The translations under genes and the position numbers were made by a program. The notes beneath the pieces were generated by a model. That model was not told where the DNA came from. It saw nothing but the letters and a program-made list of their open reading frames with translations, and searched no databases. A DNA stretch of 64,000 nt from Mycobacterium sp. JS623. GTDB lineage: Bacteria; Actinomycetota; Actinomycetes; Mycobacteriales; Mycobacteriaceae. The stretch covers positions 186,001-250,000 of the forward strand of contig NC_019957.1 of assembly GCF_000328565.1 (NCBI RefSeq), given 5' to 3'. This document shows positions 45,134 through 53,653 of this stretch, in pieces; position 1 is the stretch's first letter, and each line of letters begins with the position of its first letter.

Positions 45134-45626
45134 GTCGCACGATCACACGGTCACTGCGTGATCCTGTCATCCCGTCGCGCGGTCACCGTGTGACAACGTG
45201 ATTCCGTTATCGGCTCACTGAATCGCACAATCATTACGGCACAGCGTGATTACGTCACACCGCCACTCGGTGATCCCAAAACACGATCACGACGCCACTG
45301 CGTGACCGGATCACCCCATCACCGCACGATTTGATCACGCGATGATGAGGTCACGCTGTGATCGCATCACCGCATCATCACGTAACTAGGTGACCGCGTG
45401 ACCGAGTCGCGACGTGATCGGATCATCCCATCGCTTGATGATTCGGTGATCACGTCACCAGATCATCGCGTCACTGGGTGCTTGGGTCGCCGACTGACCC
45501 GATCACTCGGTGTTGCGATCGCTTGGTCACGCAATCACTCAGTCGCCGGGTCGCCAGGTGATGACATCACAAGGCGATCACATCACCCCAACACGCCGTG
45601 ATGGCGCCACTTCAACACCGAATCAC
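45134..45626. repeat. 8-bp-phased array of ATCAC/GTGAT-type motifs, probable omega-type centromere
   Basis: From 45134 to 45626 a five-base word beginning every 8 bp fits R-T-S-R-Y (ATCAC, GTGAT, GTCAC, GTGAC, ATCAT, ATGAT, GTCGC) in roughly 50 of 62 consecutive positions, with three unconstrained bases between. Both orientations are mixed. It ends about 40 bases before the start of the second parA. Known omega/RHH ParB proteins bind arrays of WATCACW heptads in this arrangement; here the phase is 8 rather than 7. The region has no credible coding sequence. Confidence 0.85.
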
Positions 45627-45668
45627 TCTGCTCTAATTCGAGTAACCCAAGTTAAAGGAGTGACTGCT

Positions 45669-46463
45669 GTGAAAGCGGAAGTGATCGCGATCGCCAATCA
45701 CAAGGGTGGGGTGGGCAAGTCTTTCACTGCGGTGAACCTCGCCGCCGGCCTGGCGCGGGGCGAATGGCGCACCCTGCTCGTGGACTGCGACCCGCAGGGC
45801 AACTCGACGACCATGTTCGATCCCGAAGATGACGTCGAGTTCGACATCTACGACCTCATCCGGGAAGAGACACCGGTCAGCAAGGTGATTCGCCCGACTC
45901 GGTTGAACAACCTCGACTTGGTCCCGTCCACGCTGGCGGTGGCCAAGCTCGACCAGGAACTCGTCACCATGCACCGTCGCGAGGAACAGCTCGCGATGGC
46001 GCTGCAGCCGATCTATCAGGACTACGACGCGATAGTGCTCGACCTGTCACCGAATCTCGGGCAGCTGGTGATCACCGCGCTCAACGCCGCGGATTGGTTG
46101 ATCGTGCCGACCGATGCCAGCAAGTGGGGCAGGAGAGGGGTGAACATGTTCCTCGAGTGGTCGACCACTTTGCGTCAGCACCAAGTACTTTCGGCGACAT
46201 TCCTCGGTGTGCTGCTGACGAAGTACGAGCCCCGCACGCTGGTGAGCCGCGAGACGCTCAAGGCTTTGCAGGGTGACGGCCTGCCGATGTTCGACACGAT
46301 GATCCCGAAACGTACTGCGGCAGAACGGATGGTCAGCGATCAGGTGGTGCTCGGTGACGAGGACGCCGATCCTGATTTGGCGCAGGCGTATGCCAGCTTC
46401 ACCGTGGAGGTCATGTCCCTCGTCGATGAGGGCCGACGGAATCGAGGGAAACATCATGCCTAA
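45669..46463 (+). CDS. second ParA-type partition ATPase
   Basis: The 264-residue protein starts at GTG 45669 with AAAGGAG eight bases upstream. It has IANHKGGVGKSFTAVNLAAG (Walker A), LLVDCDPQGNSTT and AIVLDLSPNLGQLVITALNA (Walker B). It resembles the Soj/delta type without an N-terminal HTH. It forms an operon with the small gene at 46456 (8-base overlap) and lies directly after the octad array, which should be its centromere. It is distinct in sequence from the ParA at 40.7 kb. Confidence 0.9.
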   Translation: MKAEVIAIANHKGGVGKSFTAVNLAAGLARGEWRTLLVDCDPQGNSTTMFDPEDDVEFDIYDLIREETPVSKVIRPTRLNNLDLVPSTLAVAKLDQELVTMHRREEQLAMALQPIYQDYDAIVLDLSPNLGQLVITALNAADWLIVPTDASKWGRRGVNMFLEWSTTLRQHQVLSATFLGVLLTKYEPRTLVSRETLKALQGDGLPMFDTMIPKRTAAERMVSDQVVLGDEDADPDLAQAYASFTVEVMSLVDEGRRNRGKHHA

Positions 46464-46824
46464 GAAGGACACCGCTACAGCGGTTCTCAGCATGCTCTCC
46501 ACCGCGGGGGCACAAACGCGTCGCGCCGAGGAGAGCGCCCAACGGGGCGAGGAGCCCCCGTTCACGCCGACCGTCACAGTGACGGAACCGCCGCAGGCCT
46601 CGGTAAGCCCGCTGTACACCGCCCCGCAGCCGCTACCAGCCGACACGGCCTCCCCGAAGGCGCCACGCACTCTGCGGCTGCGGCCGGGCGCGGCGTCGCG
46701 AGTTCGCGATGCGTGGCTGGCGGCCAAGCGTGACGATGTCCTTTTGACTGCACAGGATTTCGCATCGGATCTCGTGGAAGAGGCGTTGGCACGCCGCGAA
46801 CTGCTGCGCGATGCGACGTCGTAG
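46456..46824 (+). CDS. small ParB/omega-like centromere-binding protein
   Basis: The 122-residue product starts at ATG 46456, inside the end of the second parA. It has a Pro/Thr-rich flexible N-terminal half and a C-terminal ribbon-helix-helix-like part (PRTLRLRPGAASRVRDAWLA, then LLTAQDFASDLVEEALARRE). Small RHH ParB proteins of this kind bind repeated motifs upstream of parA and stimulate its ATPase through the N-terminal tail. Assignment rests on position, size and predicted fold. Confidence 0.72.
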   Translation: MPKKDTATAVLSMLSTAGAQTRRAEESAQRGEEPPFTPTVTVTEPPQASVSPLYTAPQPLPADTASPKAPRTLRLRPGAASRVRDAWLAAKRDDVLLTAQDFASDLVEEALARRELLRDATS

Positions 46825-46832
46825 CAACCCGG

Positions 46833-46854
46833 AATCTTTACCGCGGTAAAGATT
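46833..46854. repeat. TTTACC palindrome, copy 4
   Basis: This is the longest copy: the core CTTTACCGCGGTAAAG is extended symmetrically by AAT/ATT to 22 bp. It lies between the ends of the second partition operon and the convergent WhiB gene. Confidence 0.65.
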
Positions 46855-47529
46855 TCACGCCGTCTGTTGCTGATCGAGCTGCTCGGTCAGCCAGCCGTCG
46901 CGATCCAGTAGCACCCACCGGCTCTGGCGCCAGTAGAACGGGACCTGACCGGGATCGCGATGACCGTCGACGAGGTAGCCGAACCGATTCGACAGTTTCG
47001 GGTCCAGTGCGGCGAGCATCTCCGCGCAGCGGTGACACGCCGCGAACAGGTCTGGGGGAGTGGGCGATTCGGACCTCCCCGGGGCGCGCCGACTCACTAT
47101 GCGATCAAAAGACAGTTGGCAGTCCTCGGCGAGGACTTCACAGTGTCCGCTGCTGCGCGCAAGCACTCGAGTCCGCGCCGACGCAGGCATTGGCGAGCCC
47201 GCGGGCCGACGCAGCGGGGCTGGTACTCGGTCGGCTGCGTGTGGCCGCTCCTCGGACGCCGCGGCGACCAGGACCGCCTGTTGCAACACGTCGGTCGCGA
47301 TCGCGCGCAGGTGAGGCACCGCGTCCTCGTGGCGGCCATCGATCCATACGCCGGCCCAAAGACCCCAGGATGCACGGCATTCCAGCGCCTCCCGGGCACA
47401 CCAGCGCCGCACCGGGCATGATAGGCAGCCGGCGAGCGCGTCGGCGTGACGGCCTCGCTCGAACCACCGCTCGGGATCGCGTTGGCACGGCAGCACATTC
47501 GGCCGCGGCGGGGGAGTGGCGCGCGTCAT
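46855..47529 (-). CDS. WhiB-like protein fused to a degenerate HNH-type domain
   Basis: The 224-residue protein has an N-terminal WhiB domain with four cysteines (LPCQRDPERWF, then AGCLSCPVRRWC) and the WGLWAGVWIDG turn, expected to hold a 4Fe-4S cluster. Residues about 115-224 read SSGHCEVLAEDCQLSFDRIV, then LFAACHRCAEML, and finally DPGQVPFYWRQSRWVLLDRD. This is the layout of small actinophage HNH proteins, but the catalytic His-His pair is not visible. It overlaps the Rep gene by four bases, so it is made after Rep and may control replication or copy number. Confidence 0.78.
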   Translation of the reverse strand: MTRATPPPRPNVLPCQRDPERWFERGRHADALAGCLSCPVRRWCAREALECRASWGLWAGVWIDGRHEDAVPHLRAIATDVLQQAVLVAAASEERPHAADRVPAPLRRPAGSPMPASARTRVLARSSGHCEVLAEDCQLSFDRIVSRRAPGRSESPTPPDLFAACHRCAEMLAALDPKLSNRFGYLVDGHRDPGQVPFYWRQSRWVLLDRDGWLTEQLDQQQTA

Positions 47530-48743
47530 CGCGCACCGTCGGCGTCGGGCTGTCCGCGGCGGCGCCGCTTGGCGCGTTCAAGGATCTCGTCAAGCGCCCG
47601 CCGCGCGGCTTCACGCCCCGGGCCCGACAGCGCGGCGCGCCCCGCATCGCGGGCGGCCGCGTTGGCCTCGCGGGCAGCGAGTTGCTCGGCCACGCGGGAC
47701 CGCGCTTTCGCCAGTTCTTCCTGCTCGCGCGCCACCTCGTAGGCCGCCGGACGATTGTCGAGGTCACCGTGGGCGGCGAGCATTGCGCCGAGCAATCCGA
47801 TTGGCTTGTGGGGAGATTCGGGCAGCCAGTGTCCGGTACCGACCCAGTCGCTGATCAACGTGTTGACATCGCGCGGGGTCCAGCCATGTTGGGCCGGCTT
47901 GACCAGCACCCACGCCCATGGCGTGCCCGTGCGGTACCGGCGGGCCCATGGCGGACTTTGCTCGTCGGCGATCCATTTGTTTGCCAGCGCCAATGCTCTT
48001 TTGTCGGGGCAGGTGCGCCGCGTAGCGGCGCTGCTACCGGTGGCTTGCCGCCGGGTGCGCGTAGTGAGTACTGATTTAGGTGAGGTTTTTTTAGGGAAAT
48101 AAGACCCTTCGGGATGGGGTGACAGCGGTTGAATCCGACTGTCGTGCAACGCCCACACCGAGGCCCAGCCCCGGCCTTTATCCCCAACCCGCCAGCTGGC
48201 GAACCGCTCGGCGCGGGTCCGCTGCCTGCCGCGCATCACCTCAGTCGCCACCCCCAACAGTCGCAGCGCCGTCGAGGCGCGCTGCACCGTGCGCACCGAC
48301 AGTCCGGTGATGGCCGCAAGCCGCTCGTTGGTGGCTCGGCAGTTGCGCCCAGTGCGGTGTTCGGCGAACGAGGCGCGCGCTTCGGCCACCGCCACAAGCG
48401 ATTTCAAGCTCACCGGATTGTTCGGCATCGCGGGGCGCACATGGCTGTCGTAGCGCTCGCGGTACGCCGCAGGTACGACCTCGTGCGCCCAGCGTCGTGC
48501 CCGCCCGCTCCAGCAGGGAATCGCACCCCAGGCCGCGTCGACTTCCAGCACAATGCGGGGCAGTCGGTCGAAACAGTGCGCGCCCGCGCGGCGTATCCAG
48601 ACCGGTGCGGTGTGGGCGGTGCCGCGCCGCCGCATCCGTTGGCTCGAGCCGTGATATGGACGGGTAATGGTCGATCCGTGAACACGGTGCGCGATAACTA
48701 GACCGCCAGATGGGCGTGCGCTACCGTGGAATGCGTCTTTCAT
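47526..48743 (-). CDS. rep: plasmid replication initiator (Rep)
   Basis: The 405-residue protein starts at ATG 48741-48743 with AAGGGA upstream. It contains a winged HTH (ERLAAITGLSVRTVQRASTA, LRLLGVATEVMRG) and a region of about 300 residues with RAERFASWRVGDKGRGWASV and TPWAWVLVKPAQHGWTPRD. The C-terminal tail is helical and highly charged. This architecture is typical of actinobacterial theta-type plasmid initiators. It is co-transcribed with the WhiB-HNH gene. The upstream 48.75-49.39 kb segment with GATATC palindromes is the likely origin side. Confidence 0.75.
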   Translation of the reverse strand: MKDAFHGSARPSGGLVIAHRVHGSTITRPYHGSSQRMRRRGTAHTAPVWIRRAGAHCFDRLPRIVLEVDAAWGAIPCWSGRARRWAHEVVPAAYRERYDSHVRPAMPNNPVSLKSLVAVAEARASFAEHRTGRNCRATNERLAAITGLSVRTVQRASTALRLLGVATEVMRGRQRTRAERFASWRVGDKGRGWASVWALHDSRIQPLSPHPEGSYFPKKTSPKSVLTTRTRRQATGSSAATRRTCPDKRALALANKWIADEQSPPWARRYRTGTPWAWVLVKPAQHGWTPRDVNTLISDWVGTGHWLPESPHKPIGLLGAMLAAHGDLDNRPAAYEVAREQEELAKARSRVAEQLAAREANAAARDAGRAALSGPGREAARRALDEILERAKRRRRGQPDADGAR

Positions 48744-49398
48744 GACGATTCCCTTCCAGCGATGGGGAGAGCGCGAAAGCACGACGGTTCGAGCGGCAAC
48801 TCGAACCCGACGACCCTCGGTCCGCAGGACCGGGGGTTTCGCCGTAGGTGGGCTATCGCGTATGCGTATGAAGTTGTGCGGTATGGGATTTCAGCCGAGC
48901 CGGCTGGTGTCGAGGACTCCTATCTGGCGCCTGGTCGACGCGGATATCCGCGTTTGTACTTGTGTCCGTCCGACGCGGATATCCGCGCTACATGGCAGCA
49001 TGCCGCAGGTCGCGGCCCATCCGGTGATGACACGCCGCACCAATAGTCACATCAGTCACGGCTGTCATCCGCGTCGCGGGGCCGGGTGGGCCGGCTTGAC
49101 TAATTGCCATCGTCTTATTCTCTGCCCGCCGGGAGGATGCCAGGTGCAGAAATTCGTTCGGTACGGGTTACGCGACAGTTGGCGGGCGTCAGCACCGGGC
49201 TTCTATTCTGCTGTCGCAGCGCGGCAGTGACGCGTAGGAACGTCGGGCGGCGACACGACTCTTCGTCGTCCTCGCTACACAGGCTGTGGATAGCCCGGTT
49301 GGTGTTAACCATCGGTCCATAGCGTCGCAATCTCGTCGGTGTGCAGCCATAGCTTGCGGTCACGTGGTCGAGGGATCCGCGTGATTGGAGGGCCGGAC
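48744..49398. other. candidate replication origin region
   Basis: No gene is supported in these 650 bases between the divergent rep and ComF-like genes. It contains two copies of the palindrome CGCGGATATCCGCG (48939-48952 and 48974-48987), each preceded by GTCGAC- or GTCCGAC-like sequence. No AT-rich unwinding tract stands out. Confidence 0.45.
48939..48987. repeat. two CGCGGATATCCGCG palindromic iterons
   Basis: The two identical 14-bp palindromes start 35 bp apart, about 200-245 bases upstream of rep. Partial copies (GATATCCGCG, CGCGGATATC) recur at 61318-61443. Spacing near three helical turns and closeness to rep suggest initiator-binding or copy-control sites. Confidence 0.55.
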
Positions 49399-50136
49399 AT
49401 GACTGCGCCGATAAGGACACACTCGTCCGTTCTCCCAGTCGCGTCGCTACGCAATGCCCGACGAAGGCCGTTCCGCAACTGCGCGGTCTGCACAACGCCG
49501 GTTGACGGCTATCGGTTCTGCTGGCGTTGTCGACAGCACCGGCGCGCACCCCGCTCTGCCGATCTCGTGGCGCCGCTGATCTATGCCTTAGACGGCGCCA
49601 GCTCGGCAGAGGTGTTGCGCAATTACAAGAACCACCCCAAGCGTGCTGAGCGCGAACGCTGCACGCGCATCATCGGTGAACTTCTCCGCTTGGCGATATC
49701 TCACCATCAGCGATGCGTTGCCGCCGCGGTCGGTCAACCGGTCGCGACGCGGGTCGTGGTTCCGTCGCTAACCAGCCGCACGGGGACCCACCCGATGGTG
49801 TCCATCGCACACTCGTTGGACCTGCTGGGCGACGTGGTGTTGAGGCCCTCACTCGATGCGCGGTGCGATCGCGCCGTAGAAGCCGACAAATTCATCGTCG
49901 AGGGCACTGTGGTCGGCCAGCACGTCATGGTGATCGATGATGTCTGGACAACCGGATCCAATGCCCAGTCCGCGTCGTTGGCATTGCGCCGAGCCGGGGC
50001 TTCGGCCGTCAGTGTGGTCGTCATCGCGCGGTGGCTCGATGCGCGTCATCCGTTGTGCGTGCGACTCATTCGCGATCAGCTCGACGAACATTACGATCCG
50101 CGGGTGTGCCCGATCACCGGACGTCGTTGCGCGTGA
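49399..50136 (+). CDS. ComF-like phosphoribosyltransferase
   Basis: The 245-residue protein starts at ATG 49399 with GGAGGG eight bases upstream. It has an N-terminal zinc-ribbon (NCAVCTTPVDGYRFCWRCRQ) and a type I phosphoribosyltransferase domain with the PRPP motif VMVIDDVWTTGSNAQS. ComF relatives handle DNA uptake or nucleobase salvage; on actinobacterial plasmids the role is not known. The 3' end overlaps the convergent EspC-like pseudogene. Confidence 0.8.
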   Translation: MTAPIRTHSSVLPVASLRNARRRPFRNCAVCTTPVDGYRFCWRCRQHRRAPRSADLVAPLIYALDGASSAEVLRNYKNHPKRAERERCTRIIGELLRLAISHHQRCVAAAVGQPVATRVVVPSLTSRTGTHPMVSIAHSLDLLGDVVLRPSLDARCDRAVEADKFIVEGTVVGQHVMVIDDVWTTGSNAQSASLALRRAGASAVSVVVIARWLDARHPLCVRLIRDQLDEHYDPRVCPITGRRCA

Positions 50137-50448
50137 TCTGGCCGCGGTGGTTGCGGTGTCAGTCCGGCGATGATCGCCGCGTTGTGTCGGTCGCTCTCGG
50201 TGAATTCGTCGGCGCCCGTGGTCAGCGCCTGGGCATGTTCGGTCAGTTTGTTCGTCAGCGCGACCGTTGTGCTTTGCCATTGCGCCAGCTTGGCTTCCAT
50301 GGCCGCCGCGGACGATCCGACCATGCCTGCGTGGGCGGCATAGATATTGGCGTCGGATGCAGGCGCGAAGGCGGGACGCGCGAGCGACCTGGCGTAGCGA
50401 TTCGGGATCCCACCGCTCGACGTCACTGAGTCGAAGCTTGCCGTTCAC
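50091..50448 (-). pseudogene. EspC/WXG100-like type VII secretion protein, one-base frameshift
   Basis: From GTG 50446-50448 the first frame reads GKLRLSDVERWDPESLRQVA RASRLRA, a common N-terminus of ESX-associated helical proteins. Near 50367 the frame changes. The second frame continues SDANIYAAHAGMVGSSAAAM and ALTTGADEFTESDRHNAAII, the C-terminal helix typical of EspC-type substrates. Removing one base (the T of GCCTGCATCC) would restore a product of about 118 residues. It lies near the EspI-like gene at 51.5 kb, as in ESX-associated loci. Confidence 0.6.
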
Positions 50449-51003
50449 CGGCACCCCACCTGAGCACTGCGCGGCGACGGCGCCGCTGCCGTAATCGATT
50501 GCCCGAAAATGGCATTCGACGCTTCGCCTGTATGAACGCTGTTGATACCTCGTGACATGTCTGTCCCGTCCATCGTCGGTTTTACTGGTCGATGACGACC
50601 ATAAAGTCGGCGCGGAGGGCCACTTGTACACATTTTTTTTCTCGGGCGCTGGAAACTTTGGTGCACCGCCGGTTCGCCGGACAGCCCAATACTCAGAGCG
50701 TCACGTTGCTACGCCGCTGAGTCGCGCGGAGAGTTTGGGTCGCGAAGTGCGCAAACGATGCGAGGCACGCGGCGGGGGATGCCCTTGCGTACTTCTCACG
50801 ACACAACGCAATGACACCAGGAATTTGTTGGCAGTCAACGCATCTCGCACAGGAAGAGCGTCATCCAGTGCCATCCCGAGTGTCGGCTGTCCGGTTGTCC
50901 AAGACCTCGACGGTCGCAGTTGCGGACCTCGAACCCCGCCGAGGCACAACCCGGCACGAGTCCGCCGTGCTACGGCCCGAACAGCATCAGGTCCCGACGA
51001 GAA
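50449..51003. other. stretch with no supported gene
   Basis: Open frames on both strands show no domain. The part at 50560-50720 includes a run of T residues and low-complexity sequence. Nothing more can be said. Confidence 0.35.
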
Positions 51004-51191
51004 AGGTGCCTCCTTCTCCGTCAGATCGACGACGTCGGCGGTGGCGGCGTTCTTCTTCACCGACTCAACACCGTTCTCGGCCGAGGCCTTTGACTCGTAG
51101 GCCTCGCCCACGGCGATGACTTCACCTTGGCGGCCTTCAGCCGAAACCTGTACTTGCCGGCCTTGTCGTTGTACAGCTCGAACTTCGCCGC
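51004..51191 (-). pseudogene. DUF1508 (YegP-like) protein, frameshifted
   Basis: The frames join KFELYNDKAGKYRFRLKAAK, then after a break near 51122, EVIAVGEAYESKASAENGVE and SVKKNAATADVVDLTEKEA. These two halves make one complete DUF1508 repeat. A single missing base explains the break. The C-terminal sequence beyond 51004 is not related. The family is small and of unknown role. Confidence 0.68.
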
Positions 51192-51522
51192 CCTTTTTGG
51201 CTGTCCTCGCTCAACCGGTTGCCAGCACTCACGCTAAGAACTGTCGCAATGGGTGAACACGGGTCCGGCTGTGCGGGCGCGCGGCGGCTGGCGGACCACC
51301 GCTCGATCAGCTGCGCGGCGGGGGAATTCGCCTGCGACGCGCCGTAAGCCGACACGCACGCTAATCTGCGCGCTACCGACGACACAGCAACGACGTCAGC
51401 GCGTTCCGGACAGTTGAGCGCTTGGCGAGCCGATGCAGGCGGGTGTCGAAGCGGGGTGGCCCGAGCCATGCCCCCAGATCTCGGCCCCGCGGCGCTGTGT
51501 TGATGGTCGATAGGATGAGCAC
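51192..51522. other. stretch with no supported gene
   Basis: This segment lies upstream of the EspI-like gene and contains frames without recognisable domains. A GAGCAC sequence just before the GTG at 51523 is only a weak ribosome site. Confidence 0.35.
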
Positions 51523-53163
51523 GTGAGCGACTCCGAAAGCAGTACCGACGTGTCGGCTGCACCGGAGGACAACGCGCACGCTGAGCCCCCGGCGCAGGCA
51601 CCGGCACGACCGGATTTACCGCAGCCGAACGCCGCGCCTCCGTGGGAGCGGCTGCACTCCCGGACTGGTTCTGCGGAGGAAGATTCGGCCGCCGAGCGGC
51701 CTGCTTCCTCCGCGGCTCCCCGCGGACCCGCCGGCTATTACGGCATCGACGCGTCGACAACGTCAGATGATGATCAAGCCCGCAACGGCCGGTCGGAGTT
51801 CGAGCCCGTGTTCGCGCCGGCCAACGAACAACGCACCGATGATGCTCAACGCCCTAGGCCCGCAAGTAATGGGGCGTCGTCCGACGAGGACCGCTACGCG
51901 CCGCCGCCAAGCCAGTCACCGGCCGACGAGCCCGGTCAGCAGCGCTGGGGTCCGGGGCCAACCGAGCCTGTTCGCGAGCAGCAAGATCGGCTGGGCGACG
52001 GGTGGGCCGGGGCGACGGACGAGTATTCGCCCCGCGATTTCAGCCGAACGTCGATCGCGCCGTCCGGTGAGGGTGCGACGCCCTCCCAGTCTGCACAGGC
52101 AAGCCGACCCGGAAACCCCTGGGTTGACACAGATCCGGGGCCACGTCCGGGTCCGAGTCAGTGGGCTGCGCCCAGTTCGCAGACGGGCGGCCCGGGTCGC
52201 GGCGATGCGGGCAACTGGTCCTACGTCGACCAGATCCGCAGCAGCGAACTGGTTCCTACCCGTAAGGTGCCGCCTTCACGTGGTTGGCGGCGGGTGCTGT
52301 TCAGAACCACCTTCGGGCTGATCAACCTCGGCCAGTCACCCGACGAGCGACGCGAGGCCGAACTGGAGGCCAAGGTTCGCACGGTGCTGCGGGGCCGCTA
52401 CAAAATCGGCGTGCTGGGCAAGGGCGGCACCGGCAAGACCACCATCGCCGCCTGCGTTGGATCGCTGTTCGCCCGACTCCGCCAGGACGACCGGGTGGTC
52501 GCCATCGACGCCGACACCGCGTTCGGCAAGCTCGCCACCCGCATCGATCCCCGCACATCCGGTTCCTATTGGGAGCTGATCAGCGACCGACAGCTAAACA
52601 CCTTCGCCGACATGCGAACTCGGGTGGGCAACAACAGCGCCGGCCTGTTCGTGCTGGCCGGTGAAACCTCGACAGCGCGGCGCCGGGCGTTGGATCCCGC
52701 CACCTACCGGGAAGCCGCCGCGCGGCTGGACAGCCACTTCACGATCTCGATCATCGACTGCGGGACGACGATGGATTCGCCTGTGATGCAAGCGGTCTTG
52801 GCAGACCTCGATGCGTTGATCATCGTGTCCTCAACGTGGGTGGACGGCGCGTCGGCGGCTGGACAGACGTTGGATTGGCTGGCCGAACGCGGCTACACGG
52901 GCCTGTTGCACCGAACCGTCGTCGTGCTCAACGATTCCGACGGCCACGCCGACGCCGAAGCCCGGGCCGAACTGGCGGGCTACTTCAGCAAGCACGGCCA
53001 GGCGGTGATCCAGCTGCCGTTCGACCGGCATCTGCGCCCCGGCGGTGTGATGGACATCGACAATGAGCTCGACCGCGTCACCCGCCGGCGCATCCTCGAG
53101 ATCGCGGCGACGATCGCCGAGCACTTCCCGAGCACCACCGATGCGCCGCGCGGACACCGCTGA
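51523..53163 (+). CDS. EspI-like MinD/ParA-family ATPase with disordered N-terminus (ESX-associated)
   Basis: The 546-residue protein has about 270 Pro/Ser/Asp-rich disordered residues, then RKVPPSRGWRRVLFRTTFGL and a MinD-type ATPase: IGVLGKGGTGKTTIAACVGS (Walker A), VVAIDADTAFGKLATRID and ISIIDCGTTMDSPVMQAVLA. This architecture matches EspI and related proteins of type VII secretion loci and mycobacterial conjugative plasmids. It should act in the cytoplasm as a regulator or assembly ATPase. No core ESX genes are in this window. Confidence 0.85.
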   Translation: MSDSESSTDVSAAPEDNAHAEPPAQAPARPDLPQPNAAPPWERLHSRTGSAEEDSAAERPASSAAPRGPAGYYGIDASTTSDDDQARNGRSEFEPVFAPANEQRTDDAQRPRPASNGASSDEDRYAPPPSQSPADEPGQQRWGPGPTEPVREQQDRLGDGWAGATDEYSPRDFSRTSIAPSGEGATPSQSAQASRPGNPWVDTDPGPRPGPSQWAAPSSQTGGPGRGDAGNWSYVDQIRSSELVPTRKVPPSRGWRRVLFRTTFGLINLGQSPDERREAELEAKVRTVLRGRYKIGVLGKGGTGKTTIAACVGSLFARLRQDDRVVAIDADTAFGKLATRIDPRTSGSYWELISDRQLNTFADMRTRVGNNSAGLFVLAGETSTARRRALDPATYREAAARLDSHFTISIIDCGTTMDSPVMQAVLADLDALIIVSSTWVDGASAAGQTLDWLAERGYTGLLHRTVVVLNDSDGHADAEARAELAGYFSKHGQAVIQLPFDRHLRPGGVMDIDNELDRVTRRRILEIAATIAEHFPSTTDAPRGHR

Positions 53164-53344
53164 GGTTTCGGGGTAGCGGCTCCCGGGGTGGCCGACGCGG
53201 CAGGCTTTCCGATCGGATAGGACATTCTTCCCTCCCGGCTGGTGAGTTCTGGCTTTCCGGCGATTTCCCGACAGCCTTCTGAGCGCGAATATTGCGAACA
53301 CGCCCAACAACCGGGCAAAGCCGCTCAGCACCAAGGAGACATCC

Positions 53345-53653
53345 ATGAAGCACTTCACAATCGCCACCCTCGTCGGCACCGGCGCCGTCATCACCGGAGC
53401 GCTGTTCGCTGCGGTGCCGGCCGCCCCCGCGTTCGCAGTCTGCAACGAGGGCACGCCGAACTGCCTGCGCGTCGATGCGGGGCACCAGAAGGTGCAAGAC
53501 CAACTCAACAGCGCCGAGACCAGTGGGCAATGCGCTGGGCCCGACGGGTTCTGCGACGACTCCATACCGGGCAGCGACGTCGAGCCCCAGCGAGGCGCTG
53601 CAACACCGACGACCAAGCCGGTCGCCAGCCACGCGCCCACCCTCGTGAAGTAG
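53345..53653 (+). CDS. small secreted protein with four cysteines
   Basis: The 102-residue protein starts at ATG 53345 with AAGGAG upstream. A clear signal peptide (TLVGTGAVITGALFAAVPAA, cut after AFA) leaves about 70 residues with four Cys (VCNEGTPNC and QCAGPDGFC) suited to two disulphides, then a Thr/Pro tail. No known family is recognised. It follows the EspI-like gene by about 180 bases, and its position suggests a secreted product of the transfer region. Confidence 0.68.
   Translation: MKHFTIATLVGTGAVITGALFAAVPAAPAFAVCNEGTPNCLRVDAGHQKVQDQLNSAETSGQCAGPDGFCDDSIPGSDVEPQRGAATPTTKPVASHAPTLVK

Noticed and set aside
45134..45626. CRISPR array
   Set aside because: The repeats are five-base words every 8 bp in mixed orientation, with no 20-40 bp repeats, unique spacers or cas genes.
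45510..45668. N-terminal extension of the second ParA
   Set aside because: The frame crosses the octad array and has no ParA homology before GTG 45669, which has a good ribosome site.
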